Positions 1 to 17,366 are shown, counted from the stretch's first letter. The stretch is 64,000 nucleotides of DNA from Lepisosteus oculatus (GCF_040954835.1 NC_090697.1:5158501-5222500); one strand, 5' to 3'. Translations and numbers: made by a program. The notes: generated by a model from the sequence alone, not told the origin.

Positions 1-37
1 CACCCATGTCCCTGTACTGGATAAGCAGATTAGAACA

Positions 38-311
38 TGATAAGTAAATATCACTTTATTATAATACAATTTCTTGTATTAGGAATTTGTCTTTTCGCAT
101 ACCCCAACTTGCTCTCATTGAGACACACAGACAGGGAGAGAAGCTGGGGGTCAGAGCGCAGGGTCAGCCATTTATATGGCACCCCAGGAGCAGTTGGGGT
201 GAAGGGCCTTGCTCAGGGGCCCAACGCAGTAGGATTCCTCTGCCGGCCGTGGGGTACGAACCAGCAACCTTCCAGCCACAGGCGCAGATCCTGAGCCACA
301 GAGCCACTGCC
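38..311 (-). repeat. tRNA-headed SINE, near full length, copy 1
   Basis: On the minus strand this reads as a head with a polymerase III B-box-like GGTTCGTACCC, then a conserved body (CGGCCGGCAGAGGAATCCTA, then GGGCCCCTGAGCAAGGCCCT), ending in a tail with CAATAAAGTGAT-like sequence. The same unit recurs at 5484-5603, 38313-38490, 58612-58889 and 60211-60430. The tRNA-like B box and the recurrence support a tRNA-derived SINE. The family name is not known to me. It lies within CDK19 intron 2. Confidence 0.8.
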
Positions 312-3300
312 TACATTATGTTAAATATTTGTTATGGATTGATATTAAGTATAGTTCTTAAAATGGTGGCTTAGTGAACAGATTGTACAGTGGTTTTTAT
401 ATACTGGGTATTTATATCTTAACATCCTAACCTACTCTATGAAACTACAAGAGAAAATACTATATAAAGAAGAAACTAATTATCTATAAAAACCAGTAAG
501 ATATCCTTGCAACACTGGTTCTGAAGAAGGCACATAAGAAAGACATTTTTAAAGAAATGCACAGAAAAGAAAAATAGTGATAAGATCGACAAGAAATATT
601 TTAATATAATGAAGTTCTACCATTTTAAGTTGAAAAGGCATTTTAAACTATTACTTGTTCAACATACATTGAAAAGGTATATCAAAAATGTGTTTATTCA
701 TTCAAGGGCATTTTAAAGGCATCAGTCACAGGCAGCTCTGTTCTCAGGAAAGCCCCTAAACTCCCACTGCAAAATCAGCAATATTACTTTTTTTTTTTAA
801 TCACAACAAGCTTCTTGAAATAAGCACTTTGTTTGCTAGAAACAATCCACTATTGTTAGACCAAAAGAGTTTTGAAGAAAAAAGGCACATCAGATCAACA
901 GATTCCCAGCCTATTCTCTGTAGAAAAGAAAAATAAGGCAGCAGGAAACAAACAAGAATATATTGTCTGCAGTTTGGGGCTTTACTAACATGGAACAATT
1001 GATACCTAGAGGCCTGGGCAATGTGTGGAAGCCAGAAATTCAAGCTGTACAAGATCCAACAGATCCCAACAAAACCCTGACTGTCAGTCTGTAGCGCAGA
1101 GGAACAGAAAAGCAATTTAATCTGCTTTTAATCTTGATTGTTAAACCTAGAAGCCCACCTGCAGGTGGAACTGTGTTGACCATCACAATGGGTGGAAATA
1201 ACAGCCTGCACTTTCCTGGTGTGAAAATGAAAGCACCTGATCTCCCTTAACAAAGAACGTGCATGTTCAGCTTCCTAAAACTCTTCAGTCATGCGTTTGT
1301 ACACATCCACACCCACGGGGGGCAGCCGAGTGGTTCATAATATCCAAGGCGGAGTAGAGAAAGGCGCGCTACAAGACCTGCCGCCTCGAGCTGTAGAGGC
1401 CCAGACCCAAGGCTTGGATCGGTCACGCAAGCACAAAAACCAAAGGCTGCAGGTGGAACACATCACAGGTACTGGATAAATATCTCGTTTTTCCATTGAT
1501 TTTTCATAACCATGTGCTTTGTCATGGGCAACACGGTGCAGGAGCAGTCACTGCTGATTCCTCCAATTTCTTGGGATTGGCTCCAACCTGGAGCACCTTC
1601 TGTGTGGAGACTGCATGTTCTCGCTATGGCATTCCTGCACCAGGTGGAACGATCTCTTTCTGCAGTTCAAGCTCATGCTGTCTAGGTTGACTGGTGTCTC
1701 TCATTCCCCCCCCACGTGTACAAGTGTGTGTGCCCCCTGTGACAGATGGCCTTGTGCCACTTGTGGCTGAGACTGGACGGATGGACGCCCGCAGGCCCGC
1801 CGCTCGGTTCTCGCCCTCGCCAGTTTCCAGGATCGGCGAGTCGTCCTGCTTCGTTTCAGGTTCAGCTAATTGTCGGCCTTCTGCGCGAGCGCTTTAATCA
1901 AAGGAACGGACTCCGCGTCCATGGTAACGTTGACTGCTACAGTAGGTCTGCAAACACAGTTAAAGCAAGCACAGTTCCCGCTCCCCTCTGAGCCCCGAAG
2001 GGTCAGATCAGGGATCTGCAGATCGTGTGATGGCGCGTTGACCGGCTCCTGCTGCAGGAAAAGCTGCTCCACCCTCCGACAGTGCCGGCAACTTCACCAG
2101 GAAGCTCTTTACTAAAGGTACACAGGGCAGTAACTCTGCAACTGCAACTGCACAGGAGTGGGGAGCTACATGAACAGCCACCTGGTTTCTTACATTTGGT
2201 CATTCTACCAGCAAGAGCATTATGAGGGAACCTACAAGACATCCAAGCGCTTTACTAAGTGGAAAGCACTAGTGATTATCAGTAAGAACTAAACAGCACA
2301 GGAACATTTGCCTACAATCATTAACAGCAAAAACTAAACACTGTCAGCTCATTTCTTATGAGACATTCCCAACAGGAAGCACTTGATCCGCATTTGCCCC
2401 AAACAGTTCTGCTTGTTCTATATGCTTTTGTAACTTGTTATACAAGAAAGAATAGTCTTCAGGGTCTACCTTATTACCCCTGCTTCCCCAGTCCTGAGGA
2501 GTGAAGGGAGCTACTGGAATATAGATCCCTATTGTTCCTGCTGGTGTTCATATTCATTGGTATCAGGGAATTGGATATACATGACCATACCTGTTTACCC
2601 CACTGCAACAGGATATGTTCATCCGAGCAGCCAGTCCACTCCACGTGTGCTGAAACAACTTAGCAACACCTGCAGTCTTAAATAATTCATCTTTCAGACC
2701 AAGGAAACAAAGAAGAATATCGATTGTACTTTAAGTAGAAACCTATCCCCAAAATACCCTCTGTATGCGTAGCCTAAACAAAAGCCATTGTGTTAAAGAG
2801 AATTCAATGGAAAATTGGTGCAAAATGGGCATTGTGTCAAAAGGCCAGCGAGATTTAACAGGGTTTCTGTCCGATAGGAGAAAATACATCCGGTCACATT
2901 GTAGGAATCGCCAGAAAAACAAAAAAGACTGCAGATGTTTTGGAAGGCGTTTCACATTGAAAATAAACACACGCTAGGCTGTAGTTTTATGGGCTAAACT
3001 AGATGTTGGTTCAGTAGCTCACTCATGCAATAAACTGATCTCGATCTAAAATGAAAACCAAAGCTGAACAGCACAAAAATGAAAGGCTGTAATATAACCC
3101 ATTACCACAAGCACAGAGCCCGAGAACCCCTTCAAAAACACCTGGTATCTAAAGATGTGATTACTTTGCCACACCTTCACACCCACCTGGCTAACAGACA
3201 AGAGACCCGACAGCGGTCCATGTCAAAGCAGAAGGCGCTGCTTTAAAATGTAACCGAGCTCAGGATACACAGCGCATTATCGGCTAATAAGGAATAAAAG

Positions 3301-3605
3301 GACATTTTTAGGCTAAAGATTCTGAAACTCAAGAAAAACCTAGGGAGGCCAGTTAGCAAAGCTGCATGTGACATCAATTTTAAAGATCTACAGAGGTAAA
3401 TTTAAAGAATTTAGCTGCTCCCCAATTCTCAGAAGTCCCACGGGTATGTGATAAAAGTTACGCACCACTCCAGTTATGTAACACTACAAAATGTAACCCT
3501 GCACCACTGCACTTGTGGAGCAGTGACCTTTGTTTGGTTTTTTATCTAAATTCACAGAAAAAGCAGAAAAACACATCCGGCGAGCCAGTTACCAGGCTGA
3601 GGCAA

Positions 3606-3830
3606 TTTTTTTTTTTTTTTTTTTTTACAGACTGCAGAATTCAATACTTTAATATGTTGGACCTGCAAGACTGCTGGTTCAAAAGGCTTCATTCCACTGA
3701 CGATCTTTAAGGGCAAAGAAACAGTGAGGAAGGCCGCACCACTGTCTGGAAAAGGCATGTTAAAGAGGCCAATGTGGATCTGACCACCCACTCTACCGAC
3801 TTCAAATCTATCGGAGTCACAAATACTTAC
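3606..3830 (-). other. Poly(A)-tailed transcript-like segment, unidentified
   Basis: A run of 21 T at 3606-3626 reads as a poly(A) tail on the minus strand. About 22 nt upstream of that tail is ATTAAA (reverse complement at 3648-3653), a normal polyadenylation hexamer. The preceding sequence has a 60-plus codon open frame on the minus strand. This is how the 3' end of a retro-inserted mRNA, or a genuine minus-strand transcript end with an A-rich template, would look. The source transcript is not recognised. Confidence 0.4.
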
Positions 3831-4804
3831 AAACTTTTACATTTGCTAAAAATGACCCTTCAGGCACTCCTCCCATGTGTCACTCACATTTCCCTTACAT
3901 CACCAGTCGATATATCGGGAGCACGCGGTCTGATGAACGGAGTTCCTCAGGGGCAAGCAAGGGCCGGCCAGCTTGAGGGGCCAGGACATCAGCCAGCCCA
4001 GGGGCACCATCGCCTCCGCTGGCTGCACCCCTGCCAGAAGCACGGACAGTATTCGGAAATAGACCGTCGCTGGGGCAGCCTGTTCTTGAGCCGACAAATT
4101 ATCGGATTGGGTGGGGAGGTCTCTTATGTTCCAGCAGCCATGTTGCTGTATTAATCGTATTTACAATCTCGAATTTCAAACACTTTCAGCCATACTGTCT
4201 GGAATTACAGTCGTTCCTCAGCTCTGTGCCCCACCCTGCCCTCACGGATACACTGAAGCCTACTGAATGAGGAATGATTTATGACACTAAGGATTAAACA
4301 CCACACCGCATTACCAAACGGATTGGCAAAGTGCAGAGCAAAGGCAAAGTTCAGGCAAAACCCAGGCCTTTATGAAAGTATATTCTATGCGGCAGCACAT
4401 TTAATACTGTTAAAACAAGCAGGGCAGTGTTTGAACACATTCCTTGTTGCAGAATGCTCCAATTACGCTGTAGGAACATTTCTTTTCCTTCCATTCCTAC
4501 CACAAGTTTCAATGCCAAAATCACTTCTCTTTTTCACCGTCTCTGCAAGGACCGCTGGGTATTCAGAAGTCTGGCATCAGTCACTGAGCAAAGCGCCCCT
4601 AAGGCTCATTGTAGATGAACAGCTAATCCCTTCAAAACAGATTCTCCCAAACGAGCAGGGTTTTGATGGCCGACTTCAGGAAAACAAAATCTCAAATGCA
4701 TTTCTCACTATAACTTCTCCAAAGCAAGTTTAAACAAGGTGACAGGAAAAGGAAAGATGCGAGAGAAAACTGGCTCCGATGGAAGCAAAAAACTGCTGAT
4801 AAGA

Positions 4805-4820
4805 CATACTGTACAGTATG
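4805..4820. repeat. Perfect 16-bp palindrome
   Basis: CATACTGTACAGTATG is its own reverse complement. No associated feature was found; it may be chance or a steroid-receptor-like half-site pair. Confidence 0.5.
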
Positions 4821-5483
4821 GGCATTTCTTCATTAGCAGAGCTGGCAGAAAACATTTTTTACAAACAAAAAACAGGCTATTCCGACCCTACAATGAGACG
4901 ATATCTCTTAAAACGCATCCGCTAGAATAACTGGGCTGCAGCCGAGGCGCGAGTCAGAAAAAAGTTTATCGAACTCTGATTGTTCTACACCTCAGCAGCC
5001 ATGCGAGCAGCACAGCTCAAATCCCAGAGGCCCGGCAGCTGTCCGCATGTGGCGGCAGTATAGTACTGTACATAACCCAGCCAGTTTATTTCGGAGCTGC
5101 GGACCCATTTATCGAAATATAATCCTAAAACGCTACTGACGTTGTGCCAACTGCTTACACAACTCACTGCTGTTCCCAAGGACCCAGCCAGGAGACGCTC
5201 TTATTAGAACGCAGTGGCCAGGAATGCAGAAGATGGGGAAAATACCCTGGCTCACAAAGCACTGTGCTGTCTAGGGGTCCGGCGTGTCTGTTTTCGTCAA
5301 TCTACCCTAGAAGAGCGCTAGAAAAGGACTCTCGGAGCACGACTGGGGCTGCATGGCTCTCCCTGCAGCCTCTCTGAAAGACTGATGAGCACCTGCAGTT
5401 TTAAACACCTGGTCTTTCTCACCTCCGCCTTGAGCGGCTATTTCATGGACATATGGTCATCTTAAATCCTGAAATTCACTGAT

Positions 5484-5603
5484 GGAGCAGCTGGGGTGAA
5501 GGGGCCCAACGGAGTAGGATGCCTCTGCCGGCCGCGGGATTCGAACCGGCAACCTTCCAGCCACAGGTGCAGATCCTGAGCCACAGAGCCACCGCTCCGC
5601 ACC
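5484..5603 (-). repeat. tRNA-headed SINE, truncated head, copy 2
   Basis: The minus strand shows the head with an intact B-box-like GGTTCGAATCCC, the CGGCCGGCAGAGG body start and the GGGCCCCTTCACCCC stretch. The 3' body and tail are missing, so it is truncated relative to copy 1. Confidence 0.75.
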
Positions 5604-5901
5604 GCCATTTGTGGCCTCACGCGCCCTGCTCTACCAGACTGGACCCCGATAAATAGGGTACGCCCTGCCTGGAAGCCAGGAGGCACAGTGCTACACTTTC
5701 TTTGGGCTTTTCTGTTTATTTTTCACCTCTTTTTGAGTTATTCTTGGTCTCCGCTAACCTCACACCAGCGTGTTGACTTTTTACCAGTGCTCCTCCAGCG
5801 CACTGCCACAGAGGGCACGCCATTGTGTGCTCAGACAGAACACCGTCAGCTGTCACGAGGGGGCAGAACTAAAACTGCAACCAAGCTGACTTCCTGCCTT
5901 T

Positions 5902-5966
5902 AATAATAATAATAAACTTTATTTTATATAGCGCCTTTAAAGGTGGCTTCTCAAAGCGCTTTACAG
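5902..5966 (-). repeat. Short repeat with GCGCTATATAAAATAAAG tail
   Basis: On the minus strand it reads TGTAAAGCGCTTTGAGAAG, then a GGCGCTATATAAAATAAA-type end and a TTA microsatellite. It resembles the tail of the 5S-headed SINE elsewhere in the window but with different internal sequence, so it is a related SINE tail or an independent short element. Confidence 0.5.
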
Positions 5967-7384
5967 GATGACTTTAGTTTGTTTCTGACCCGATCCTCAC
6001 CTCTATTTAACGGAGATTACCTTCTCCACCTACATTGCTCTCTTTTAGGTTTGTCATTTTTATTTCTGTTCATGTACATTTTATTTAGAGCAAAGTGCTT
6101 TGCTCCAAAGAATAAAGATTACTATTCATCTCAAAGTTGGCAAAGTCTTCTCTTCCTTGCTGCAGACCCCATGTTTTTGTGCCTGCCAACACACACGTAG
6201 TGAAATCCCTGTCCCCCCTCTCCTCCTCTTAACATTTCAGTTGCTCACGCTCTTTTGTTATGAGTGGGCAGATGGGCTGTGGACAGAAACAAAAATGCAG
6301 TTTAAGATCTCTAAAAAGCCTGCAAACACTTCCCGAGTGATTACGTACTGTAATGCAGTTTGCTGCTTTTTTCAAGCTCTTCACTTTGAGGTAGAAGCAC
6401 CTGAATCACTCAAAGATGTTGATCAAACAATTTCAGCAGCAAACGCAAACTTTGTCCCCGAGAGAGTAGTACTGAACTTAAACACCAGCACTGAGGTAAA
6501 CCTCTCTATATAGGAACAGCATAGTTAACCATCTCATTCCAGTTCACATGTGGGAGATGCTGCACTTGCGAAGGGACTCTGCTCCCTCTGGATAATTTTA
6601 TGCCTCCGCAGAAACGTCGGCGTTGCCAGGGACAAACTAGTCCAAAGGTCAGATGTGACGTTAGCATGAGGTACAATGAATAAACAAAAACACAGGGGGA
6701 AAAAAAACAAAGACAGGAATATCTTTAAACAGCAGGCAGGTATCCTTCACTGGCTTTGGCACTTAAATCACTGAAAACCAAGCAAAGCGCTTAGCTAAAA
6801 CAAGCCAAGCAAGCAAGCATGAAGATTGGGCCTAAGAAAGTTTGTTCATTTGGGTGACTGATCTCCTGAGGTCGTTTCTTGAAGCCAGAGTGTCTGCTTC
6901 AGTACAACAGCTGAGTATTCTGCCTTAGACTTCCACAGCGTCTCACTGATACCGCAGCTTGAAACGCACTCCCTGCAGTTTCTACTTGAATGTGTCTTCT
7001 GGTTTTGTGTATTGCTGTTCATTTGGAAGAGGCTCATCGAACCTCTAGAAAGCACATGAATGGAGACATTTGAAACTCTTACTCTTCTTTTGAAAAGGAC
7101 ACAATTAGTGTGTGTGTGGTGGTAGAAGAATCTTTAAAATTTTTAGGCTAAATGTTTTTACAATACAGCAGGAAGACTAAGTCGTATTATCTCCTAACTT
7201 AACACACAATCCAAGTGTGTCTAAACTGCTGAGAGAAAGTACCTCATATCTCTTATGAGAGGAGTTCCCAGCTGAGATCCCCAAGCAACACTGCCCGGGA
7301 GGTTTTAAAGATCTCTAAATCCTCATCTTAGGAACAAGGAAAGGGTATAAATTGTTTAATTAAGCAAACAGGGAGTTCAGAAAG

Positions 7385-7449
7385 GTAATTCCGGGCTCAG
7401 GTGGAGGGAAATCCAGAAATTCCAGGACTAGAGTTGTGTATCCCTGCTT
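7385..7449 (+). repeat. Dispersed repeat, copy A
   Basis: It shares GGTAAT..GGGCTCAGGTGG, ..CCAGAAA.. and GGACTAGAGTTGTG with 10541-10604, about 3.1 kb away in the same orientation. The family is not recognised. Confidence 0.5.
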
Positions 7450-9973
7450 ATACAAATATCACAAACTCAAGAATGCAGAGAAATATCTGCAGTCTGCTTC
7501 ATTGTTTTCTAAGCCACATCCCAGATCGGGGTCAGTGAAAACACTGCCCCTGTAAATGTCTGCCTGGAGAACTGAGTGACTGGAAGACTGGAGGAGACCG
7601 CCACCTCAGCTGATCACGTCAGAAAGGAGACGGTTACACGCAAGAAGGAGTCACGCATCCTGTAAACACGCAGTGCGAGCCCACGCCCTGAGACCTCGGG
7701 AGAGAAAGAACAGGTAAAGATGAACTAAGCCGAATGAAGGTTCTGGAAGGTTTCAGCTTCTGCGGAGAGATGGAGAGAATCCGATTCACACGGACAGGTC
7801 TGCATGGGTGTCCTGCAAAAAAGCGCAAGTCAAAATGACAAAGGAGTACACTCTCGCTGTGATTACGGCTGATACCACACCAGCTGGTGATCATGTACTC
7901 GGGACAGAACCCTGTTTTTCCCAGGCTAATTGACTCACCACAGATGCACAGAGGACTGTTTTAAGTGCACCTGTTTCTTGGCAGCATGACAAAGGATAAC
8001 ACACAAGACCTCGTGATTCAACAGCAGAGCTGCAGTAAAACACCGCAAATTGTTCTTGTTGACTCAGAAGGCCTGTTTTGTCCTCTTGCCTGGTAGAAAT
8101 CGAAGCCAGGTAACGAGACACTTTAATTAGCTGCAGTGCTCCACAGAACCCCTCTTCCAGAGCAAACACACTTTATCTGTCAAAGAGCTAAAGGCATGGA
8201 GCACTGAATGAGTGAATCTGCTGACAGGCTTGTTCTAAAAATAGCCAGCTGCCTGTTTTTCAAAGCTTTTCCTGGAACCCTCTCTCCCGCCCTGGTGCGC
8301 ATCGGGAGACAGACGGGGCTGCAGCAGGTCTCTCCTGCTGACATACATCACCGCCCAGCCTGGGCTGCTGTCAAAGCAGGGTGCACTGCCTCAAATTCGA
8401 CTCTGACTTTATCCTTTCCCACATTTTACACAAACAACGACGGCATGGAATAGGAAATAATCTGTAGCTCTGTCTGTGTAAATAACTTTAGTACCTGCGG
8501 AGACAGGAGTTCTAAAACTGACTGATCTGCCTGCGGAAGCTTGCTTTTGCGGCACATCCAACTTGAATTGTGTTTGCAGGCTTCAGGTTTCACTGTCAGC
8601 TCGAAGCCAATGAAACCTAAAAGTGCATAAACATCAACATAAGCTTTTCATGTAATTACCCTTGTACCAAGCTGAAACTAACAGGTGCTTGGGGCAGGCT
8701 CAGGCGAGTGCTGCCAGCAGAGCCTCACTCCGAAAGATCACTAGTGACGGGAACAGCAACAGACAACACACAACAGTGCGCCCAGGGTAAAGGCACCTTG
8801 TTCTTTAGAAACACTGAACTGCTTCCGAACACACCGTGTTGAAAACCTTTCACGTCTGTAAATAACACAATGAAGAAACTGCACACTATATCAGCCTTTC
8901 ATAAACAAACTCTTTCACACAGATAACATTCAGTATCTATCCCCCTAGGAATGCTTGCTTTTAACCTATAAGCAGAACAAAGCTTCTCGTGAGGATCCAA
9001 AAACTCAGTACTGCTGCAATCAGCAGTATGCTACATCATTCAGAGACACAAAAAATAACATGTTTTCCGACAGTATTGTTTTGTGTTTTGCAATGAAGAG
9101 CCATGCAGCGTCAGTGTCATTCGAGCAGATCACACATTTCACTTTATCTAAGAAACAGTTCCCTCAGGTCCATCGGCCACAACATCCCTTTCCCCTGGAG
9201 TATTTAGCAAGGTCTCCAGAAATGAGATAAGCAGGACAGAGCCTTGTAGAACTACTGAGCACACGATAGCTTCACTACTACAGACAGGGAGATTGATTTG
9301 GGTGTAAAAACTAGCGCCTGGATGAGAATTACCAGCCCTGTGTCTGCGGGAGCTGGTGCAGCTCCCAAGATAAATACCTGAGAGGGCTGTAAGCCCACCA
9401 CACATGCGCGGCCTGTAAGCCACAGTCGACGATTTCGGTTCCCGATGATTACAAACAAGTCTGCAGTAAAACACCTTCTTCCTCATTTATGTCCAAACAA
9501 AGCTAGCCCGCAATCAGACGTGTGGGGGCAGCCCGTGTGCGCACGTCAAATAGAGACTCCCTCCACCCACACAGCCACATTCCCAGCTCCTGCTTACAGT
9601 ACGTCCTGCAGGGTCTTAGGTGTCCCAGCAGGGCAGACCGGCCCCTGTGCGTATGAGCAGCAAGAGGAGAGACATCACGCTGGTGTTCAGGTCATCTCGC
9701 CTTACAGTAGACCACTCTGTCTCAGCGAGCCCTTCTTCAACAAAGTGAACACCACCACCAGACAAATGGCGCTGACAATACTTATGTACCATAATAACCT
9801 GAATACAAGGAGATAATCCCATCTGCTTCCACATTTCCCAGAAATGACAAAGATGAAACCGGTAAGTGAAGAATGACTGCGAGAGACCTCATCAGAGGTC
9901 ACACAACAACCTTCTGCCACACAAGTGTCCTCCAGCAACAGGCGGAATCCCATATCGGGCTCCTGATAGCCTA

Positions 9974-14718
<4,745 letters not shown>

Positions 14719-14864
14719 TTACAACAAAAATAAAATATTAATTATTAAATGTGTTAATTAAATAATCTAAGCGTTCAATTCCCCCATCATTTCCTTGTTT
14801 GGGATTTTGGTCTGCTCCGCTTAATGTTCACTGGCTCGTTGACGTTTCTGGGTGAGCGCGCTTT

Positions 14865-14981
14865 GCATTCTGGGGGTTGTGGTTTTCTTACCCACGGGGC
14901 CCGCGGACTACCCTAACGGAGCCCCCGCCGTCCCGAAACTACACTCCCCGCCAACCCCTTGCGGGCGGCGCGCCTGCGCAG
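14865..14981. promoter_or_regulatory. CDK19: CDK19 CpG promoter with ZNF143-like and NRF1-like sites
   Basis: GCATTCTGGGGGTTGTGGT at 14865-14883 is close to the reverse complement of the ZNF143/SBS motif ACTACAATTCCCAGAATGC. ACTACACTCCCC at 14938-14949 is a second partial match, and GCGCCTGCGCAG at 14970-14981 resembles an NRF1 site. All lie 170-290 bp upstream of the CDK19 start, in GC-rich DNA without a TATA box. The assignment is motif-based inference. Confidence 0.6.
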
Positions 14982-16830
14982 TCGGGGTTTACAACCCCCC
15001 ACAAAAATGCAGCAGCACGGGATCGGCGGCTAATGTTTCAATGTTTATCTCTACATATGTCCGTCTTCCGCGTCTAGTGGAAGGCTTGGAATGGGCGCAT
15101 ACGCGTATTTTAAAGGGGGTGGGTCTTCTGTCAGTGCCGCTGTGTGGCCGGTACCGTGAAAGTCGTCCTGTTTTCCCAGGCTCAGAAATGCCCCGCGATT
15201 ATCTAATCGCGTGCGGATGCCGCCCCCCCAGTTTGTTATAAAACACCGTGACTTGGTTACTTCTGCGGAGAGGTCACCCCAAGAGCAGAAATCGCAATTG
15301 TGGGTTTTTTTTTTAAAAAAAACAAGAAAGAAGTCGGTGCTCCCGTTTCTTAGCCGGGCGTATAATAGTCGTGTGCATTTCACGTTAGATGTGTGTTCTG
15401 AATGGGACTGGTGACCCTTTGCCTTTTAATTCTGTGCATGTGGTAGTCTGTCGTAACATTACTCACAGTAGTACCTGCCCAAGAGGCACCGCACATCTAA
15501 TTGGTCCAGAGCGTTGCACGTTAACATCTTGTCGGTGAAACACGTGTACTTGCGGGGAAGCCTATGGATGCAAAGATCTCACATGTACTCAGAACTGAAC
15601 ACCCCCCGATCTCGAGTTTCCGCGCTGCAGCGCGGCGGACTGTCGTTATGGTTTTCAATCCTTTGCCGTTTGTTTTCTCGAACTGGGGTCTGGGCCGGGG
15701 GCGGAAGTTCCGATCGGCGTGTGGCTGGTGAAAGCAGCAGTGACAGCAGATGTTTGAACTTACTGAGAACTGCTTGAAAACTTAAGGTCATGTTTTATAA
15801 TTCAGCCGTTACACGTACAACGCGTATATTCCAATAGTCCATGAATTTAATTAATAACCTGGCTGCAGGACGCAAATCATTGTAAATTATAGTTTTAATG
15901 TGTATGGAGAACATCTCTGTTACTGTTTTTTTCTTGAGTTTTTTAGTACAGGTTAAATTCCTACAAATGCACCGTCATTCAGTGGTACTTATATACAGCT
16001 TTTCTCGTTTTCTAAACATCTGACGCCGTTTCCCAGACTCTATTTTGTTTGAAAACATCTCAATCTCTCAGTAACGTGCAGTATATCGTATTTTGTGTCA
16101 ACAGCACGCCATGGCTTATAAAATTATCTGATAACACCAATTCATGGCCGCTCATTTTCAACAAAACATTTGCATTATAAACTCCAAAGTAACTGGAGTG
16201 TCATTGTGCTCTTCTATGTAAAGTGGTTTATCAGAAATTTTGCATATAACGTATAATATCTAACATATAACTTATAATGTCTCACCATATGGGATATAAC
16301 ATAACAGTGATTAAAAAGGTGCACGTGATGAGTCCAGTAGCTGGAACTACTGAAATAAATGCTGTTTTTACAATTCCTCGTATGTACGAACTGGAGATTT
16401 ACAGTACAATCCATCCAGCAAATTCGAACGCTCTCCAGCGGCGTTTTCCAGAGAAAAGTTAATGGTCACAAAAAATAAGGCTGTGTTTCACACGTCGAAT
16501 GAGATGTTATAGAACAAAACAAAACAGAGTGCAGACTTATGCGTGAAGACCAACTTGAAGATGAACCCCGCCAGACTTAATAACAATTTGAAAACAAAAC
16601 CCCAACATACCTTTGCACCTACCTACCGAGGAAAAGGTTACTTTAATGGGCTAGGGTGCAATGCGTATCCCACCCGATTGCGTTGCATTCGCCCCAAGAC
16701 CTAATAAGCAGATCTTGCACAAACCTTATGTCACTTTTGTGTCAAACGCTCGCAATAGGCCAGGCTTCCTCCTGAAAGCACACACTCAAACAGGCGGGGT
16801 ATTAGGAACCTCTCAGCTGCCCCTCGCGTG
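14982..16830. other. Intergenic spacer between divergent CDK19 and AMD1
   Basis: About 1.8 kb, A/T-rich from 15.8 to 16.7 kb. I found no open frame with protein resemblance and no clear repeat. A 60-110 codon frame on either strand near 15.0-15.8 kb lacks support. Confidence 0.6.
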
Positions 16831-16872
16831 TGCAAGGTAACTGTAGGCCGAGGCGGGCCCCTGTCGGGAGTT

Positions 16873-16970
16873 ATTGGCACGGCGGGCAGCCAATGGGCGC
16901 GCCGCCCATGGGCTCGGAGGCGCCCGATTGGCCGCGGCCCGCTTGTGACGTCGCCAGGGAGGTAATAAAA
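16873..16970 (+). promoter_or_regulatory. AMD1: AMD1 core promoter: CCAAT boxes, CRE, A/T box
   Basis: Visible elements are inverted CCAAT (ATTGG) at 16873-16877, direct CCAAT at 16890-16894, inverted CCAAT at 16927-16931, a CREB/ATF-like TGACGTC at 16946-16952 and a TATA-like TAATAAAA at 16963-16970. With usual TATA spacing, initiation would fall near 16993, about 13 nt before the upstream ORF ATG. The short cap-to-uORF distance agrees with the cap-proximal uORF known in mammalian AMD1. The start site itself is inferred. Confidence 0.7.
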
Positions 16971-17005
16971 GCACCGGGCGAGCGGCGCTCGCGGCTCTAC
17001 ACAGT

Positions 17006-17026
17006 ATGGCCGGCGACATTAGCTAG
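17006..17026 (+). CDS. AMD1 upstream ORF encoding MAGDIS
   Basis: Six codons read M-A-G-D-I-S followed by TAG, about 230 nt upstream of the main AMD1 start, with A at -3 and G at +4. In mammals the AMD1 leader carries this hexapeptide; at high polyamine levels ribosomes stall at its end and AMD1 synthesis falls. The exact peptide and its position just downstream of the inferred transcription start are seen here, so polyamine feedback on translation is probably conserved. Confidence 0.93.
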   Translation: MAGDIS

Positions 17027-17256
17027 CGCTCGCTAAACGGTATTCTCTGTCAAAGGGAAGACGGCAAAAAATCAAGCAAACGACACCTGGACTGCTTAAA
17101 AAAAACAACACAAGACTGAATTAACCATTTCATTAAGTTATCCGAACCTCGCCAGGATTAACGCAAATCTGAAAAATTACAGCCACCAAACCCCCCCACC
17201 ACCACCACCCCGACGTGTAATTTGTAATTTCTGTTGTCGGTGTCTGTTGTCTCACG

Positions 17257-17366
17257 ATGGAAGAGAACGGTGCACACTTCTTCGAGGGGACGGAGAAGCT
17301 GCTGGAGGTGTGGTTCTCCCGGCAGGACGAGAGCAAGGGGACAGGAGACCTCCGCAACATCCCCAG
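17257..17366 (+). CDS. AMD1: AMD1 coding exon 1
   Basis: Residues 1-36 plus two bases of R37: [20 protein letters not shown] and on to GDLRNIP. It contains the Phe9/Glu10/Glu13 segment equivalent to human Phe7/Glu8/Glu11. The ATG context is ACGATGG. Donor CCCCAG/GTTGGT. Confidence 0.96.

Noticed and set aside
4281-4733. 150-codon plus-strand frame in CDK19 intron 2
   Set aside because: It has no protein resemblance, no splice context, and overlaps another frame. Length alone is not enough in 64 kb.
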